The notes: generated by a model from the sequence alone, not told the origin. A stretch of 64,000 nt of DNA from Tetzosporium hominis (GCF_002265435.1 NZ_NOKQ01000134.1:372001-436000); one strand, 5' to 3'. Positions 17,491 through 27,204 are shown, counted from the first letter of the stretch. Translations and numbers: made by a program.

Positions 17491-18510
17491 TTGCATTCTG
17501 TCACAGTCTTAGGAGCGGGAAGTTGGGGTACGGCTCTAGCATTTGTACTCGCAGAGAATCAACACGATACTTTGATTTGGTCTCATCGAAAAGATCAATC
17601 ACAAGAAATCAATGATTACCATACAAATAAAAAATATTTACCAGACAGCGAGCTTCCTACGAATCTCGCTGCTACGTCTGATTTACAAAAAGCCTTACAG
17701 CATGCACCGACTATCGTTCTGGCTGTTCCTACAAAGGCGTTCCGAGAAGTTATCCAAAACTTCTTGCCCTATTTATCAGAGCCTAAAACTTTCGTCCATG
17801 TATCAAAAGGAATTGAGCCAGATTCTTTAAAGCGCATCTCAGAGATTATTGAAGAAGAGATTCCTGAACATTTGCGGAAAAGTATTGTAGTTCTTTCAGG
17901 ACCTAGTCACGCAGAAGAAGTAGTTTTGCGACATCCTACCACTGTTACTGCAGCAAGTGTTGATGAACATTCTGCAAAGTTCGTTCAAGATTTGTTTATG
18001 AATCATTACCTTCGTGTCTACACAAATGAAGACGTGATTGGTGTTGAGTTAGGTGGTGCACTTAAGAATGTTATCGCTTTAGCCGCCGGTATCGTGGACG
18101 GATTAGGTTATGGTGACAATGCAAAAGCGGCGCTTATTACGCGAGGACTAGCTGAAATCAGCCGCCTCGGAATCAAAATGGGTGCAGAACCTTATACATT
18201 CATTGGCTTAACTGGTATGGGAGATCTGATTGTTACTTGCACTTCCGTTCATTCTCGAAACTGGCGAGCAGGGAATCTGTTAGGTAAAGGGAATTCTTTA
18301 GAACAAGTACTAGAAGATATGGGTATGGTCGTGGAAGGTGTACGAACTACCAAAGCGGCATATCAACTGTCTCAGAAATATGATATTGAAATGCCTATCA
18401 CTCATGCTTTGTATGACGTGTTGTTTGAAGGGATGACGCCAAAAGAAGGCGTAGATCAATTGATGTTACGTACAAAGAAGCACGAATTAGAAGATTTTAA
18501 ATCGTTTTAA
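17491..18510 (+). CDS. gpsA: NAD(P)-dependent glycerol-3-phosphate dehydrogenase
   Basis: Produces sn-glycerol 3-phosphate from dihydroxyacetone phosphate for phospholipid synthesis. The nucleotide-binding motif [12 protein letters not shown] opens the protein, and the catalytic lysine is in [16 protein letters not shown] (about residue 190). Length is 339 residues. A TTG start at 17491 fits best: AAAGGAG lies 10 bases upstream and the protein then begins right at the Rossmann fold. A GTG at 17482 overlaps the ribosome site. Likely in one operon with der. Confidence 0.95.
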   Translation: MHSVTVLGAGSWGTALAFVLAENQHDTLIWSHRKDQSQEINDYHTNKKYLPDSELPTNLAATSDLQKALQHAPTIVLAVPTKAFREVIQNFLPYLSEPKTFVHVSKGIEPDSLKRISEIIEEEIPEHLRKSIVVLSGPSHAEEVVLRHPTTVTAASVDEHSAKFVQDLFMNHYLRVYTNEDVIGVELGGALKNVIALAAGIVDGLGYGDNAKAALITRGLAEISRLGIKMGAEPYTFIGLTGMGDLIVTCTSVHSRNWRAGNLLGKGNSLEQVLEDMGMVVEGVRTTKAAYQLSQKYDIEMPITHALYDVLFEGMTPKEGVDQLMLRTKKHELEDFKSF

Positions 18511-18526
18511 AGAAAGTGGGATTATC

Positions 18527-18730
18527 ATGTCGTCTTTAGACAAAATGTGGATCTCCTTTGGTTCAATGGGATTCATGTTTATTGCGATGCTGTTGATGTT
18601 GTTTGTTCACTCTAAAGTGACAAATAAGTGGGTTGCTTGGCCGATTCGCATCGTTGCATGGGTTTGTTTGATTCTTGGGTTCATTTCTATGCTCTATATC
18701 ATTTTCAATCCGACAAGAGGGACTGCGTAA
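18527..18730 (+). CDS. yphE: YphE-like small membrane protein (DUF2768)
   Basis: A 67-residue protein with two predicted transmembrane helices (about 10-30 and 40-62) separated by the KVTNKW turn. It matches the DUF2768/YphE type by size, topology and position between gpsA and yphF. The function is unknown. It is spaced 16 bp after gpsA and its stop overlaps the next start by one base (TAATG). Confidence 0.8.
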   Translation: MSSLDKMWISFGSMGFMFIAMLLMLFVHSKVTNKWVAWPIRIVAWVCLILGFISMLYIIFNPTRGTA

Positions 18731-19440
18731 TGAAACAAATCATTAAATTAGTTCTCATCACGACCTCGATTTTATTTTTATCGGCCTGTGGCTATAAGAG
18801 TGGTTATGAGCCGGATAACGTGAACCCTTATCCGGAGCAACTTGAACAAGTGCAGAGTGCAGTCAATCAGTTCAGTGAAAACTCTGGCGGGCTACTACCT
18901 ATTAAAACAAGAGATGCGGATGTTGACCAATATATCAAATATCCTGTCGATTTTACTAAACTGGTGCCGTCGCTTATGGGACAAGTGCCACCTAATTCAT
19001 TTGAAGCGGGCGGGATTTATCAATACGTCATTCGAGATGTAGAAGAGAATCCAACTGTCAAGCTCGTGGATCTTCGGGCAACGGAAACGTTACGAGACCT
19101 CAATTTTCGCCGTTCTGTGAATGGGTATGCACCCATTGCTGAAACGATAGCTGAAGGGGTTTATAAGCTTGATTATGAAATCATGGGATATAAATCAGAA
19201 GTGACAGTACCTAGTCCTTACTCTTCTACCCAGCTTCCTTTAGTTGCAATAGGAACGGGAGAAATTTTCATCGATTACTCAATTGAACTGTACAAGATTC
19301 TTCAAGAAACTGATGAAGAAATCAAACCTGGTACGGATATTCGCTATCTTTTAGAACAAGACTCACCAATCGTACCGGCTTATTCCTTGCCGTATACTGT
19401 TAATGAAAATAATGAGCCCATATTTATGCTTCCTGAATGA
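18730..19440 (+). CDS. yphF: YphF-like lipoprotein
   Basis: Secreted lipoprotein of 236 residues. The signal peptide (about 1-17) ends with the lipobox LSAC, so Cys18 should be lipidated and the protein anchored on the outer face of the membrane. The rest is globular with no catalytic motif that I recognise. Start at 18730, overlapping the yphE stop; a longer reading through yphE has no ribosome site. Function unknown. In B. subtilis yphE-yphF precede spoIVA, and a spoIVA relic follows here too. Confidence 0.82.
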   Translation: MKQIIKLVLITTSILFLSACGYKSGYEPDNVNPYPEQLEQVQSAVNQFSENSGGLLPIKTRDADVDQYIKYPVDFTKLVPSLMGQVPPNSFEAGGIYQYVIRDVEENPTVKLVDLRATETLRDLNFRRSVNGYAPIAETIAEGVYKLDYEIMGYKSEVTVPSPYSSTQLPLVAIGTGEIFIDYSIELYKILQETDEEIKPGTDIRYLLEQDSPIVPAYSLPYTVNENNEPIFMLPE

Positions 19441-19441
19441 T

Positions 19442-19470
19442 CCGCAGGTCTACTGCGGGTCTTTTTTTCA
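19442..19470 (+). terminator. Terminator after yphF
   Basis: ATCCGCAG-type stem (CCGCAG with CTGCGG) around a GTCTA loop, followed by seven T residues. Confidence 0.85.
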
Positions 19471-19497
19471 TACGCTACAGTATGAGAGGAGAGAGCT

Positions 19498-20066
19498 ATG
19501 CAAAGTGCTTTGAATGAACTAGCGAAACGAACCAATGGAGATGTTTACATTGGAGTAGTAGGGTCAGTCCGAGTAGGGAAGTCAACACTGATCACAAAGC
19601 TACTAGACCATCTTGTAGTTCCTTCTATTTGAAGATGGAGAAGAACGAGCTCGTGTCATTGATGAAAAGCCCCAAAGCTCTGCGGGCTTAGAAATCATGA
19701 CGACGGAACCAAAATTTATTCCCGCGCAAGCGGTTTCTGTACCGATTCATGTGTCTAATATTCATATGAAACTTCGCTTTGTGGATTGCGTAGGGTATAT
19801 GATTGATTCAATAGGGAATCATGACAAATTAATACAAACGCCATGGAATCAAGAACCGATTCCATTCCAGCAAGCCGCCAAATTAGGAACAGATAAAGTC
19901 ATCCGAGATCATTCTACAGTAGGCTTTGTAGTATCCACCGATGGCACAGTGAATGGAATTGCAAGGGACCTAGTTACTTGATCTTCCGAGTAAACATTGT
20001 TTGATGAAGACGATTGAAAAAGTAGTAAGACAAGACCAGCAGGGTATTGTGACATTTATTTTATAA
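19498..20066 (+). pseudogene. spoIVA: Relic of spore coat ATPase gene spoIVA
   Basis: Three frame-shifted pieces line up with SpoIVA. Piece 1 (19498-19632) begins after a GAGAGGAG site and contains RTNGDVYIGVVGSVRVGKST with an intact P-loop, ending at a stop. Piece 2 (19631-19981) continues in another frame with SSAGLEIMTTEPKFIPAQA, RFVDCVGYM, TPWNQEPIPF and DHSTVGFVVSTDGTV, then stops. Piece 3 (about 19983-20066, third frame) reads MKTIEKVVRQDQQGIVTFIL plus stop and matches the extreme C-terminus of SpoIVA. About 300 central codons are gone. SpoIVA is the roughly 490-residue ATPase that builds the spore coat base. Position between yphF and hbs is exactly that of spoIVA. Confidence 0.92.
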
Positions 20067-20078
20067 GCTATTTCTGAA

Positions 20079-20102
20079 ATTCAGTCATCGACTGGATTTT
20101 TT
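20079..20102 (+). terminator. Surviving terminator of the spoIVA relic
   Basis: ATTCAGTC pairs with GACTGGAT (one G-U) around ATC, followed by six T residues, 12 bp after the relic's last stop codon. Confidence 0.75.
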
Positions 20103-20160
20103 GATATACATAAAAATATTATGGAAACTAGTTGCTTATTACCATATTTTGTGCTTGATT

Positions 20161-20190
20161 CAATTTCATGAATTGACCCTCATGAAATTG
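20161..20190. repeat. 11-bp perfect inverted repeat upstream of hbs
   Basis: CAATTTCATGA and TCATGAAATTG flank an 8-nt loop. There is no T run after it, so it is not a terminator. It lies about 115 bp before the hbs start, upstream of any plausible hbs promoter (for example TTGCAT at 20233). Could be a protein operator or an RNA hairpin. The remaining sequence between the spoIVA terminator and hbs is AT-rich with no gene. Confidence 0.7.
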
Positions 20191-20304
20191 CTCAAAATAG
20201 CGCTATAACAACGATTTCTATAGTAAATTCAGTTGCATACGTATTTTTGTTGTGATACTCTTTTTACAGATTGATTGTATCTTCCTTGAGAGGAGGTGAA
20301 TGAT

Positions 20305-20577
20305 GTGAATAAAACAGAATTAGTAAATGCTGTAGCAGAATCAGCTTCTCTTTCTAAGAAAGATGCTTCTAAAGCGGTTGATGCTGTATTTGAATCCATC
20401 CAATCTGCTCTTGCAGAAGGAAACAAAGTTCAATTAATCGGTTTTGGTAACTTTGAAGTGCGTGAGCGCGCGGCTCGTAAAGGTCGTAACCCACAAACTG
20501 GTAAAGAAATCGAAATTGCAGCTTCTAAGGTGCCTGCTTTCAAACCAGGTAAAGCACTTAAAGATGCAGTGAAATAA
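20305..20577 (+). CDS. hbs: DNA-binding protein HU
   Basis: Nucleoid protein HBsu of 90 residues. Conserved features are [12 protein letters not shown], the core [21 protein letters not shown] with its DNA-contacting beta arm, and the C-terminal [15 protein letters not shown]. The GTG at 20305 gives the family N-terminus and is 5 bases after AGGAGGTGA; the GTG at 20296 lies inside that site. It compacts DNA and is usually essential in Bacillales. Monocistronic with a strong terminator. Confidence 0.97.
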   Translation: MNKTELVNAVAESASLSKKDASKAVDAVFESIQSALAEGNKVQLIGFGNFEVRERAARKGRNPQTGKEIEIAASKVPAFKPGKALKDAVK

Positions 20578-20589
20578 GATTTACATAGG

Positions 20590-20625
20590 GTAGCTTCTCA
20601 TTGTGAGAAGCTACTCTTTTTATTT
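20590..20625 (+). terminator. Terminator after hbs
   Basis: A perfect 11-bp stem (GTAGCTTCTCA with TGAGAAGCTAC) around TTG, with a T-rich tail. Confidence 0.92.
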
Positions 20626-20707
20626 TTTCGGATTCGAGATATACGATTTCCCCTTCAACAGGCGGTGTGTTAAGATTCATATGATGAATGATAGAGGGGG
20701 ATCTTTA

Positions 20708-21277
20708 GTGACTACTGTCGATTTACATAAAATAGAGAATGCCGTAAAAATGATACTAGAAGCCGTGGGGGAAGACCCTGCACGTGAAGGCTTAATTGAA
20801 ACTCCAAAACGGGTCGCCAAAATGTATGCTGAAATGTTTGAAGGGCTACATCAAGACCCTAAAGAATACTTTAAAACGATCTTCCATGAAGATCATGAGG
20901 AACTTGTATTGGTTAAAGATATTCCATTTCACTCAATGTGTGAACATCACTTAGTTCCTTTCTATGGGAAAGCCCATGTAGCCTATATTCCGAGAAATGG
21001 AGTCGTAACCGGGCTTAGTAAATTAGCTCGAGCTGTTGAAACGACTGCTCGCAGGCCACAGCTTCAAGAACGCATTACATCAACTATTGCGGATAGCATC
21101 ATGGAAATGCTGAATCCATATGGTGCATACGTCGTTATAGAAGCAGAGCACATGTGTATGACAATGCGTGGAATTAAAAAACCAGGAGCAAAAACCATTA
21201 CTGCAGTAGCACGTGGCGTATATGAAGAAGATGCTGTGAAGCGGTCAGAAATTCATTCGTTCATACAAATGACCTAA
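20708..21277 (+). CDS. folE: GTP cyclohydrolase I
   Basis: Converts GTP to 7,8-dihydroneopterin triphosphate, the first step of folate synthesis. Protein of 189 residues with zinc and substrate motifs [30 protein letters not shown] and the second zinc cysteine in [14 protein letters not shown] start at 20708, 7 bases after GAGGGGGA; a longer reading would cross the hbs terminator. Directly upstream of mtrB, the arrangement that gives the B. subtilis mtrAB operon its name. Confidence 0.96.
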   Translation: MTTVDLHKIENAVKMILEAVGEDPAREGLIETPKRVAKMYAEMFEGLHQDPKEYFKTIFHEDHEELVLVKDIPFHSMCEHHLVPFYGKAHVAYIPRNGVVTGLSKLARAVETTARRPQLQERITSTIADSIMEMLNPYGAYVVIEAEHMCMTMRGIKKPGAKTITAVARGVYEEDAVKRSEIHSFIQMT

Positions 21278-21328
21278 TTTCAGGTGCCTTTTGTGGTAAA
21301 CTAAAGAATACAGTTAGGAGACGATGAA

Positions 21329-21553
21329 ATGTCTAATAATGAATTTATTGTAATCAAAGCTCTCGAAGATGGTGTGCATGTCATCGGATTAACGCGAGGT
21401 ACAGACACGAAATTTCATCACTCTGAAAAGTTAGATACAGGTGAAGTAATGATTGCTCAGTTTACAGACCATACATCAGCAGTGAAAATTCGCGGGTATG
21501 CTGAGATTCAAACGGCACATGGTACGGTTACGAGCGACTCGAAATCCAAATAG
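21329..21553 (+). CDS. mtrB: Tryptophan RNA-binding attenuation protein TRAP
   Basis: TRAP protein of 74 residues. Eleven copies form a ring that binds tryptophan and then wraps trp leader RNA carrying repeated GAG/UAG triplets. Conserved segments [30 protein letters not shown] (in parts) and IRGYAEIQT with the RNA-contacting lysine and arginine are present. Stands between folE and hepS as in B. subtilis. The trp operon itself, normally in the aro cluster a few kilobases away, is not in this window, so any target must be elsewhere. Confidence 0.95.
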   Translation: MSNNEFIVIKALEDGVHVIGLTRGTDTKFHHSEKLDTGEVMIAQFTDHTSAVKIRGYAEIQTAHGTVTSDSKSK

Positions 21554-21568
21554 TTGGTGATGAAACAA

Positions 21569-22234
21569 ATGACAAATTCTATACAGGCTAAACTTGAGTT
21601 GTGGCGTCATGACATTGAAGAAATTTTGAGTCACCCCATATTGATAGAACATACGGGCAGACCTAGACTGTCTGATCTTAAAATGGCATCTATTTATCTG
21701 CCGCTATTAGAAAAGGACATGGCAGATGATGTAAAAGCTTATCATGCAACTGCTATTATCTATTTGGCACTTTCTTGTCATGATCATGTTCTTCAATCAG
21801 GTACGCTGCAAAAGAGCCAACAACTTCAAGTTTTAGCAGGTGATTATTATAGCGGAAAGTATTATCAGCTCCTCTCGAAGAATGGTTACCGGGAGTTAAT
21901 TACGCGACTCACAGACTCTATTCGGTTGATGACAGAATCACGCTCTTTTTTATATTTGCAAGAAACTTCTGATGAAGAAGCTATGGTCCATGCGAGAAAA
22001 GTGATTGTGACGGAACCTACACGTGCTCTTTTCACAGAGATGGACACTCTTCAGTTTATGCCTTTAGCGGAGCAACTAGCTCTTTTCGAGGACTTTGACA
22101 AACTGCCTTATTCATTAGAATGGATGGTAAGTGAAATCAAGCAAGAGCTCGACCAATCTCATTTAGGAGAAGAAGTGAAGAACTCTCTCATGCAGCTCAT
22201 TGAGGAAGCACTACCGAGCGAAACAAAATTGTAA
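21569..22234 (+). CDS. hepS: Heptaprenyl diphosphate synthase component I
   Basis: Small subunit of the two-part prenyl transferase that makes the menaquinone side chain. About 221 residues; mostly helical, with no DDxxD motif, as expected since catalysis resides in HepT. Identification rests on moderate similarity ([24 protein letters not shown], in part) and on the hepS-menG-hepT order. Start: the ATG at 21569 follows a weak GGTGA; an ATG at 21560 and TTG at 21554 are alternatives. It begins 15 bases after mtrB. Confidence 0.88.
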   Translation: MTNSIQAKLELWRHDIEEILSHPILIEHTGRPRLSDLKMASIYLPLLEKDMADDVKAYHATAIIYLALSCHDHVLQSGTLQKSQQLQVLAGDYYSGKYYQLLSKNGYRELITRLTDSIRLMTESRSFLYLQETSDEEAMVHARKVIVTEPTRALFTEMDTLQFMPLAEQLALFEDFDKLPYSLEWMVSEIKQELDQSHLGEEVKNSLMQLIEEALPSETKL

Positions 22235-22251
22235 GGACGAAGGTGTTAGAA

Positions 22252-22950
22252 ATGGTGAAAGAAAAAGAACAGCGCGTTCATGAGGTCTTTGAAAAGATTT
22301 CATCCAATTACGATGCGATGAATGGAGTCATCAGTTTTCAACAGCACAAACGCTGGCGTGAAGATACTATGCGTGCCATGGCAGTAAAAAAAGGTTCTAA
22401 AGCTTTAGATGTCTGTTGTGGTACTGCGGATTGGACCATTGCTTTAGCTGAAGACGCTGGCACAGAGGGGCATGTGACTGGGCTGGATTTTAGTCAAAAC
22501 ATGTTGTCCGTCGGGCGTGAAAAAGTTAAGTCTTACCCACAAATAGACTTGATTCATGGGAACGCAATGGATCTGCCATTTGAAGATAACCAATTCGACT
22601 ATGTAACAATCGGGTTTGGACTCCGCAATGTCCCTGATTATAAAAAAGTATTAAGCGAAATGTACCGAGTTGTAAAGCCAGGTGGCATGGTAGTTTGTTT
22701 AGAAACGTCACAACCAGATTCTAAGCTATTCAATGGATTTTTTAGACTCTATTTCCGTTTTGTAATGCCCGTGTTCGGAAAATTATTTGCAAAGAGTTAT
22801 GACGAGTACTCATGGTTGCAAGAATCTCAAAAAGACTTCCCGAATCGTACCGAGTTAGCTAAATTGTTTGAAGAAGTGGGATTTGCAAACGTTACAAGTA
22901 AGCCTTATAGTGGTGGAGCTGCGGCACGGCATATCGGCTATAAGATGTAG
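22252..22950 (+). CDS. menG: Demethylmenaquinone methyltransferase
   Basis: SAM-dependent C-methyltransferase of 232 residues, last step of menaquinone synthesis. The SAM-binding motif is [14 protein letters not shown] (about residue 45), followed by [12 protein letters not shown] and FGLRNVPDY, and the family N-terminus [17 protein letters not shown]. The ATG at 22252 is 8 bases after GAAGG. Sits between the two heptaprenyl synthase genes, forming a menaquinone operon that feeds the Qcr/cytochrome chain. Confidence 0.95.
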   Translation: MVKEKEQRVHEVFEKISSNYDAMNGVISFQQHKRWREDTMRAMAVKKGSKALDVCCGTADWTIALAEDAGTEGHVTGLDFSQNMLSVGREKVKSYPQIDLIHGNAMDLPFEDNQFDYVTIGFGLRNVPDYKKVLSEMYRVVKPGGMVVCLETSQPDSKLFNGFFRLYFRFVMPVFGKLFAKSYDEYSWLQESQKDFPNRTELAKLFEEVGFANVTSKPYSGGAAARHIGYKM

Positions 22951-22966
22951 TTAGGAATGGTATTTA

Positions 22967-23941
22967 GTGGATAAGTTGAAATTGAAAGCCTTATATACAG
23001 ATCTACGTCCTGACTTAGATCAAGTAGAAGCTGAGCTTACTGCATCAGTGCAATCTGATTCTGACTTGTTGACAGAAGCGTCTCTTCATCTCTTACAGGC
23101 TGGAGGGAAGCGAATTCGACCAGTCTTCGTATTGCTTGCTGCTAAGTTTGGCGATTTCTCGATTGAACGCATCAAGCAAGTGGCCGTTCCTGTCGAATTA
23201 ATTCATATGGCGTCACTCGTCCATGATGATGTAATAGATGATGCAGGCACCCGCCGCGGGAGACCAACTGTAAAAGCAGAGTGGGATAACCGGATGGCTA
23301 TGTATACAGGAGATTTCTTATTTTCTAAAGCAATCGCTTCTTTATCGAAACTAGATAGTACGTATGCCCATCAGCTGTTATCGGATACTATGGTAGAACT
23401 TTGTCTAGGTGAAATAGAACAAGTAGAAGATAAGCGATTGTATCAGTTGACGGTAAGGGAATACTTGAAGCGCATACGACGCAAGACAGCTCTTTTAATT
23501 AGTGTGTCCTGTGAACTTGGCGCACTTGCTGCGGACGTTAACGAGAAAGACCGCATCCATCTGCGCAATTTCGGATACTATGTTGGCATGTCATTTCAAA
23601 TCGTCGATGATATTTTAGATATTGTTTCAACTGACGAAATGCTTGGAAAACCTGCGGGAAGTGACCTGTTATTAGGCAATATTACTCTACCTGTTGTATA
23701 TGCTCGTGATGAAGCTGGGGTGAAAGAGTTACTTATTCGGATTCAGCGTGGGGATACGACGGAGCAGACCCGTCACGAACTACTTGCAGCACTTAGAACT
23801 TCTCAAGGGCTCGAGCAAGCAAAACGTATGAGTAATCTTTATCTTGAAAAAGCAATGAACGAAATTAAACACTTGCCTAAGAGTTCTGCGAAAAAATCTC
23901 TTCAAAACATTGCCCTCTTCATGAGCAAACGCAAATTTTAA
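22967..23941 (+). CDS. hepT: Heptaprenyl diphosphate synthase component II
   Basis: Catalytic subunit, a trans-polyprenyl diphosphate synthase of 324 residues. First aspartate-rich motif is LVHDDVIDDAGTRRG (about 87-101) and the second is QIVDDILD (about 215). GGKRIRPVFVLLA is the substrate-binding segment. Forms the active enzyme with HepS and elongates farnesyl diphosphate to C35. GTG start with a modest TTAGGAATGG site. Followed by a separate promoter for ndk. Confidence 0.95.
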   Translation: MDKLKLKALYTDLRPDLDQVEAELTASVQSDSDLLTEASLHLLQAGGKRIRPVFVLLAAKFGDFSIERIKQVAVPVELIHMASLVHDDVIDDAGTRRGRPTVKAEWDNRMAMYTGDFLFSKAIASLSKLDSTYAHQLLSDTMVELCLGEIEQVEDKRLYQLTVREYLKRIRRKTALLISVSCELGALAADVNEKDRIHLRNFGYYVGMSFQIVDDILDIVSTDEMLGKPAGSDLLLGNITLPVVYARDEAGVKELLIRIQRGDTTEQTRHELLAALRTSQGLEQAKRMSNLYLEKAMNEIKHLPKSSAKKSLQNIALFMSKRKF

Positions 23942-23970
23942 TTGAATTTTTTGGATGGTAATGGTACGAT
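23942..23970 (+). promoter_or_regulatory. Sigma-A promoter of ndk
   Basis: TTGAAT and TACGAT spaced exactly 17 bp, 38 bp before the ndk start. Confidence 0.65.
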
Positions 23971-24008
23971 TTTAAACGTGTGAAACTTGATTTTAAGGAG
24001 CGACTACA

Positions 24009-24455
24009 ATGGAAAAAACATTTTTAATGGTAAAACCTGACGGCGTTCAACGTAACCTTATCGGTGAAATCGTTGGCCGTTTTGAGAAAAAAGGCTTCCA
24101 ACTTGTTGGTGCTAAATTAATGCAAATCCCAACTGAACTTGCTGAACAGCACTACGGTGAACACAAAGAGCGTCCGTTCTTCGGCGAACTAGTAGACTTC
24201 ATCACTTCAGGTCCTGTATTCGCTATGGTTTGGGAAGGCGAGAACGTCATCTCTACAGCTCGTTTAATGATGGGCGCTACAAACCCTAAAGATTCAGCTC
24301 CTGGAACTGTTCGTGGTGACTTCGCTGTAACAGTAGGGAAAAATATTATTCACGGTTCTGATTCACCTGAATCAGCTGAGCGTGAAATTGGTTTATTCTT
24401 CAAAGAAGAAGAGCTTGTTACATACACAAAATCTTCTAACGATTGGATCAACTAA
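24009..24455 (+). CDS. ndk: Nucleoside diphosphate kinase
   Basis: Transfers the gamma phosphate of NTPs to NDPs. Full length at 148 residues. The phospho-histidine lies in [16 protein letters not shown] (about His115), and [15 protein letters not shown] begins the family fold. AAGGAG ribosome site. Codon use looks optimised (regular CTT/GAA/AAA use), as in highly expressed genes. Followed by a terminator; cheR, which follows ndk in B. subtilis, is absent. Confidence 0.97.
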   Translation: MEKTFLMVKPDGVQRNLIGEIVGRFEKKGFQLVGAKLMQIPTELAEQHYGEHKERPFFGELVDFITSGPVFAMVWEGENVISTARLMMGATNPKDSAPGTVRGDFAVTVGKNIIHGSDSPESAEREIGLFFKEEELVTYTKSSNDWIN

Positions 24456-24461
24456 TTGGCA

Positions 24462-24492
24462 AAAGACATCCGAAAAAGGGTGTCTTTTTTTA
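24462..24492 (+). terminator. Terminator after ndk
   Basis: AAAGACATCC pairs with GGGTGTCTTT (one G-U) around GAAAAA, followed by a T run. Confidence 0.88.
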
Positions 24493-24510
24493 TTTTCTAG
24501 GTGCCTGCCG

Positions 24511-24540
24511 TTCCAGAATCCCGTATGATTGTGGTATAGT
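24511..24540 (+). promoter_or_regulatory. Candidate promoter of the aro operon
   Basis: TTCCAG and TATAGT spaced 18 bp, with TG near the -10 element, 42 bp before aroC. Moderate match. Confidence 0.45.
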
Positions 24541-24582
24541 GGAACACATAATACTTTAGCGAGTTGAAGGGAGAAAGTTATT

Positions 24583-25764
24583 TTGCGTTACTTAACAGCA
24601 GGAGAGTCTCATGGACCTCAACTAACAACAATAATTGAAGGAGTACCCGCTCAATTTACTCTTTCTATTGAAAAATTAAATGATTCTTTACGTAGAAGAC
24701 AAGGTGGACATGGACGAGGGAGACGAATGCAGATTGAAAAAGATCTTATTGCAATCACTGCAGGAATTCGTCATGGAAAATCGCTTGGCTCACCAATATG
24801 TCTTCAAGTAACCAATGATGATTGGAAGCATTGGACGCATATCATGGGAGTGGAACCTCTTGAAGAAGGTAAGGATGAGAGTGAAATCAAACGCCAGATT
24901 TCTCGTCCACGACCTGGTCATGCAGACTTAGTTGGAGGCATCAAATACCAACATAGGGACCTGCGCAATGTTTTAGAACGTTCTTCTGCGCGTGAAACGA
25001 CTGTTCGAGTAGCAGCTGGTGCTGTGGCGAAACAACTTTTAGAACAACTAGGTATTCAAGTTACTGGTTACGTGACGACAATTGGTGGTGTCCACGCAGA
25101 TCGTGCTATTGCAGAGCAGCTGACAGTTGAAGAATTGGTGGAACGGACCACTCAAGATCCTGTATATACCGCTGATCCTGTTGCGTCTAAAAAAATGGTT
25201 GCTGCGATTGATGCTGCTAAAAAAGCAGGAGATACAATTGGCGGAGTCGTTGAAGTTCGAGTAACGGGGATGCCTGAAGGCGTTGGTAGCTACGTTCACT
25301 ACGACAGAAAACTGGATGCCCGCCTTGCCTTTGCCATGATGAGCATCAATGCGTTTAAAGGAGTGGAACTTGGTCTCGGATTCGAAATGGCCAATCTACC
25401 CGGTAGTCAGGTCCACGATCAGATTCGATACAATGAACAACAAGGATACTACCGGGAGACCAACCGATTAGGTGGAACTGAGGGTGGTATGTCGACAGGG
25501 ATGCCAATCGTGGTTAGAGGCGTCATGAAACCAATTCCGACCCTTTATAAACCACTTGAAAGTGTGGATATTGAAACGAAAGAAGTATTTAAGGCTAGTA
25601 TTGAGCGTTCTGATGCGTGTGCAGTACCTGCAGCTTCTGTTGTGGCGGAGCATGTCATCGCTTGGGAAATCGCTCAAGCTATTCTGGAAACTTTCCCTTC
25701 TGATCATCTTGCTCAACTGCAGGAGGCTGTCGAGAAGCGACGGAATGAAGCAAAGGAGTTTTAA
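24583..25764 (+). CDS. aroC: Chorismate synthase
   Basis: Final common step of the shikimate pathway, FMNH2-dependent (aroF in B. subtilis naming). 393 residues. Family signatures are [20 protein letters not shown] at the N-terminus, [12 protein letters not shown] and [18 protein letters not shown] start reproduces the family N-terminus exactly and follows AAGGGAG. First gene of a tight operon aroC-aroB-aroH-hisC-tyrA-aroA. Confidence 0.97.
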   Translation: MRYLTAGESHGPQLTTIIEGVPAQFTLSIEKLNDSLRRRQGGHGRGRRMQIEKDLIAITAGIRHGKSLGSPICLQVTNDDWKHWTHIMGVEPLEEGKDESEIKRQISRPRPGHADLVGGIKYQHRDLRNVLERSSARETTVRVAAGAVAKQLLEQLGIQVTGYVTTIGGVHADRAIAEQLTVEELVERTTQDPVYTADPVASKKMVAAIDAAKKAGDTIGGVVEVRVTGMPEGVGSYVHYDRKLDARLAFAMMSINAFKGVELGLGFEMANLPGSQVHDQIRYNEQQGYYRETNRLGGTEGGMSTGMPIVVRGVMKPIPTLYKPLESVDIETKEVFKASIERSDACAVPAASVVAEHVIAWEIAQAILETFPSDHLAQLQEAVEKRRNEAKEF

Positions 25765-25767
25765 TAC

Positions 25768-26835
25768 GTGGAATTAACGATTCAATCAAAAGATAGAAGC
25801 TATCCAGTAATTCTTAAGATGCAAGCTATTCGCCAGTTGGAAAAAGTTCTTCCAGATAACGCAGATCGCATTATAGTCTTTGCGGATCAACATGTCTGGA
25901 ATCTTCACGGCAACTATTTTCAACAGCAGGTCTCGTTTAACTTTGACAAGTATTTGTTAAAGTCGGGCGAAGCTACTAAGACGCTTGCTGAGTATGACAG
26001 AGCACTTGCATATCTATTAGAAAACAAGGCCTCTAGAAAAACTGTACTGATTGCTTTTGGCGGAGGAGCGGCTGGAGACTTTACAGGATTTGTTGCGGCT
26101 ACTTATATGAGAGGGATCTCATTTATCCAACTTCCTACTACGATTTTGGCTCATGATAGTGCTGTTGGTGGCAAGACAGGGGTCAATCACGCACTTGGGA
26201 AAAACATGGTGGGGGCTTTCCATCAACCGCTAGCTGTCATTTTTGATACGCACTTTCTTCAAACATTACCGGATAGTGAGATTCGCTCAGGGTACACAGA
26301 GCTCATTAAGCATGCATTTCTTTCAGATGCCGTTTGGGCACAAGAATTACTGCAGTTGAAATCAATGGATCAGGTGAAGGCGCTCGAATGGCAGGAACAG
26401 CTTGCAAAAGGGATTGCTGTAAAAGCCGCAATCGTGGAAAAGGATGAGTTTGAAACCTATGAGCGCAAGTTTCTAAATCTTGGCCATACGTACGGACACG
26501 GCATAGAAGCTCTTGCGGGCTATGGGCGATTAAAGCACGGAGAGGCAGTAGCTCTTGGGTTAGTCATTACGTTTCTGCTGAGCGAACAACCAGACTTAGC
26601 CAAAACGTGGTTACGCCAAATGATTGCTCTTGGGTATCCAACAAGCGAAGTGCTGAGTTTTCCGTTTGAATCCATTATGGAGTTTATTAGAAAAGATAAG
26701 AAAAACACAGCGACTGAATTGCAATTTGTTGTAGTATCAGAAATTTCGAAACCAACACTTGCGACAGTTACAGAAGAACAGGTACACTACGCACATACCC
26801 AACTATGTGCATGGTTGAAGGAGGACCAGCTATGA
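25768..26835 (+). CDS. aroB: 3-dehydroquinate synthase
   Basis: Second step of the shikimate pathway, NAD and zinc dependent. 355 residues. Conserved GGGAAGDFTGFVAATYMRG (NAD/substrate) and the metal-binding histidines in LNLGHTYGHGIEA. GTG start three bases after aroC with AAAGGAG inside the upstream gene. Overlaps aroH by 4 bases. Confidence 0.96.
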   Translation: MELTIQSKDRSYPVILKMQAIRQLEKVLPDNADRIIVFADQHVWNLHGNYFQQQVSFNFDKYLLKSGEATKTLAEYDRALAYLLENKASRKTVLIAFGGGAAGDFTGFVAATYMRGISFIQLPTTILAHDSAVGGKTGVNHALGKNMVGAFHQPLAVIFDTHFLQTLPDSEIRSGYTELIKHAFLSDAVWAQELLQLKSMDQVKALEWQEQLAKGIAVKAAIVEKDEFETYERKFLNLGHTYGHGIEALAGYGRLKHGEAVALGLVITFLLSEQPDLAKTWLRQMIALGYPTSEVLSFPFESIMEFIRKDKKNTATELQFVVVSEISKPTLATVTEEQVHYAHTQLCAWLKEDQL

Positions 26836-27197
26836 TACGAGGCGTACGAGGCGCAACAACCATTGAGATCGACCAACCAGAAGCAGTAATGGAAGCCACT
26901 CAGACGCTGGCACGCGAAATGGCGAAACAAAACAACATTGAACCTGAAGAAGTAGCGTCTGTATTGATATCTACGACACCGGACATTGTGTCCGCTTTTC
27001 CTGCAAAAGCAGTGCGTACTATCACAGGATGGGAATATGTACCGGTTATGTGTACTCATGAGATGAATGTACAACCGAGTCTTCCTAGATGCATCCGCAT
27101 CATGATGCATGTGAATTCTACTGTAGCGCAAAACAAGATTCAGCATGTGTATTTAAATGAAGCCATTTCTCTTCGACCTGATCTAGTAAAGAAATGA
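26832..27197 (+). CDS. aroH: Chorismate mutase, AroH class
   Basis: Rearranges chorismate to prephenate for tyrosine and phenylalanine synthesis. 121 residues, the trimeric AroH type with MIRGVRGATTIE at the N-terminus (active-site Arg7 region) and later CTHEMNV and HVYLNEAISLRPDL. Starts at the ATGA overlap with aroB, with AAGGAGG 8 bases upstream. In B. subtilis six trp genes follow; here hisC follows after 7 bp. Confidence 0.96.
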   Translation: MIRGVRGATTIEIDQPEAVMEATQTLAREMAKQNNIEPEEVASVLISTTPDIVSAFPAKAVRTITGWEYVPVMCTHEMNVQPSLPRCIRIMMHVNSTVAQNKIQHVYLNEAISLRPDLVKK

Positions 27198-27204
27198 GGA
27201 ACTG

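Noticed and set aside
26787-27146. 119-codon minus-strand frame opposite aroH
   Set aside because: Shadow of aroH; His/Tyr/Ser/Arg-rich and without a start signal.
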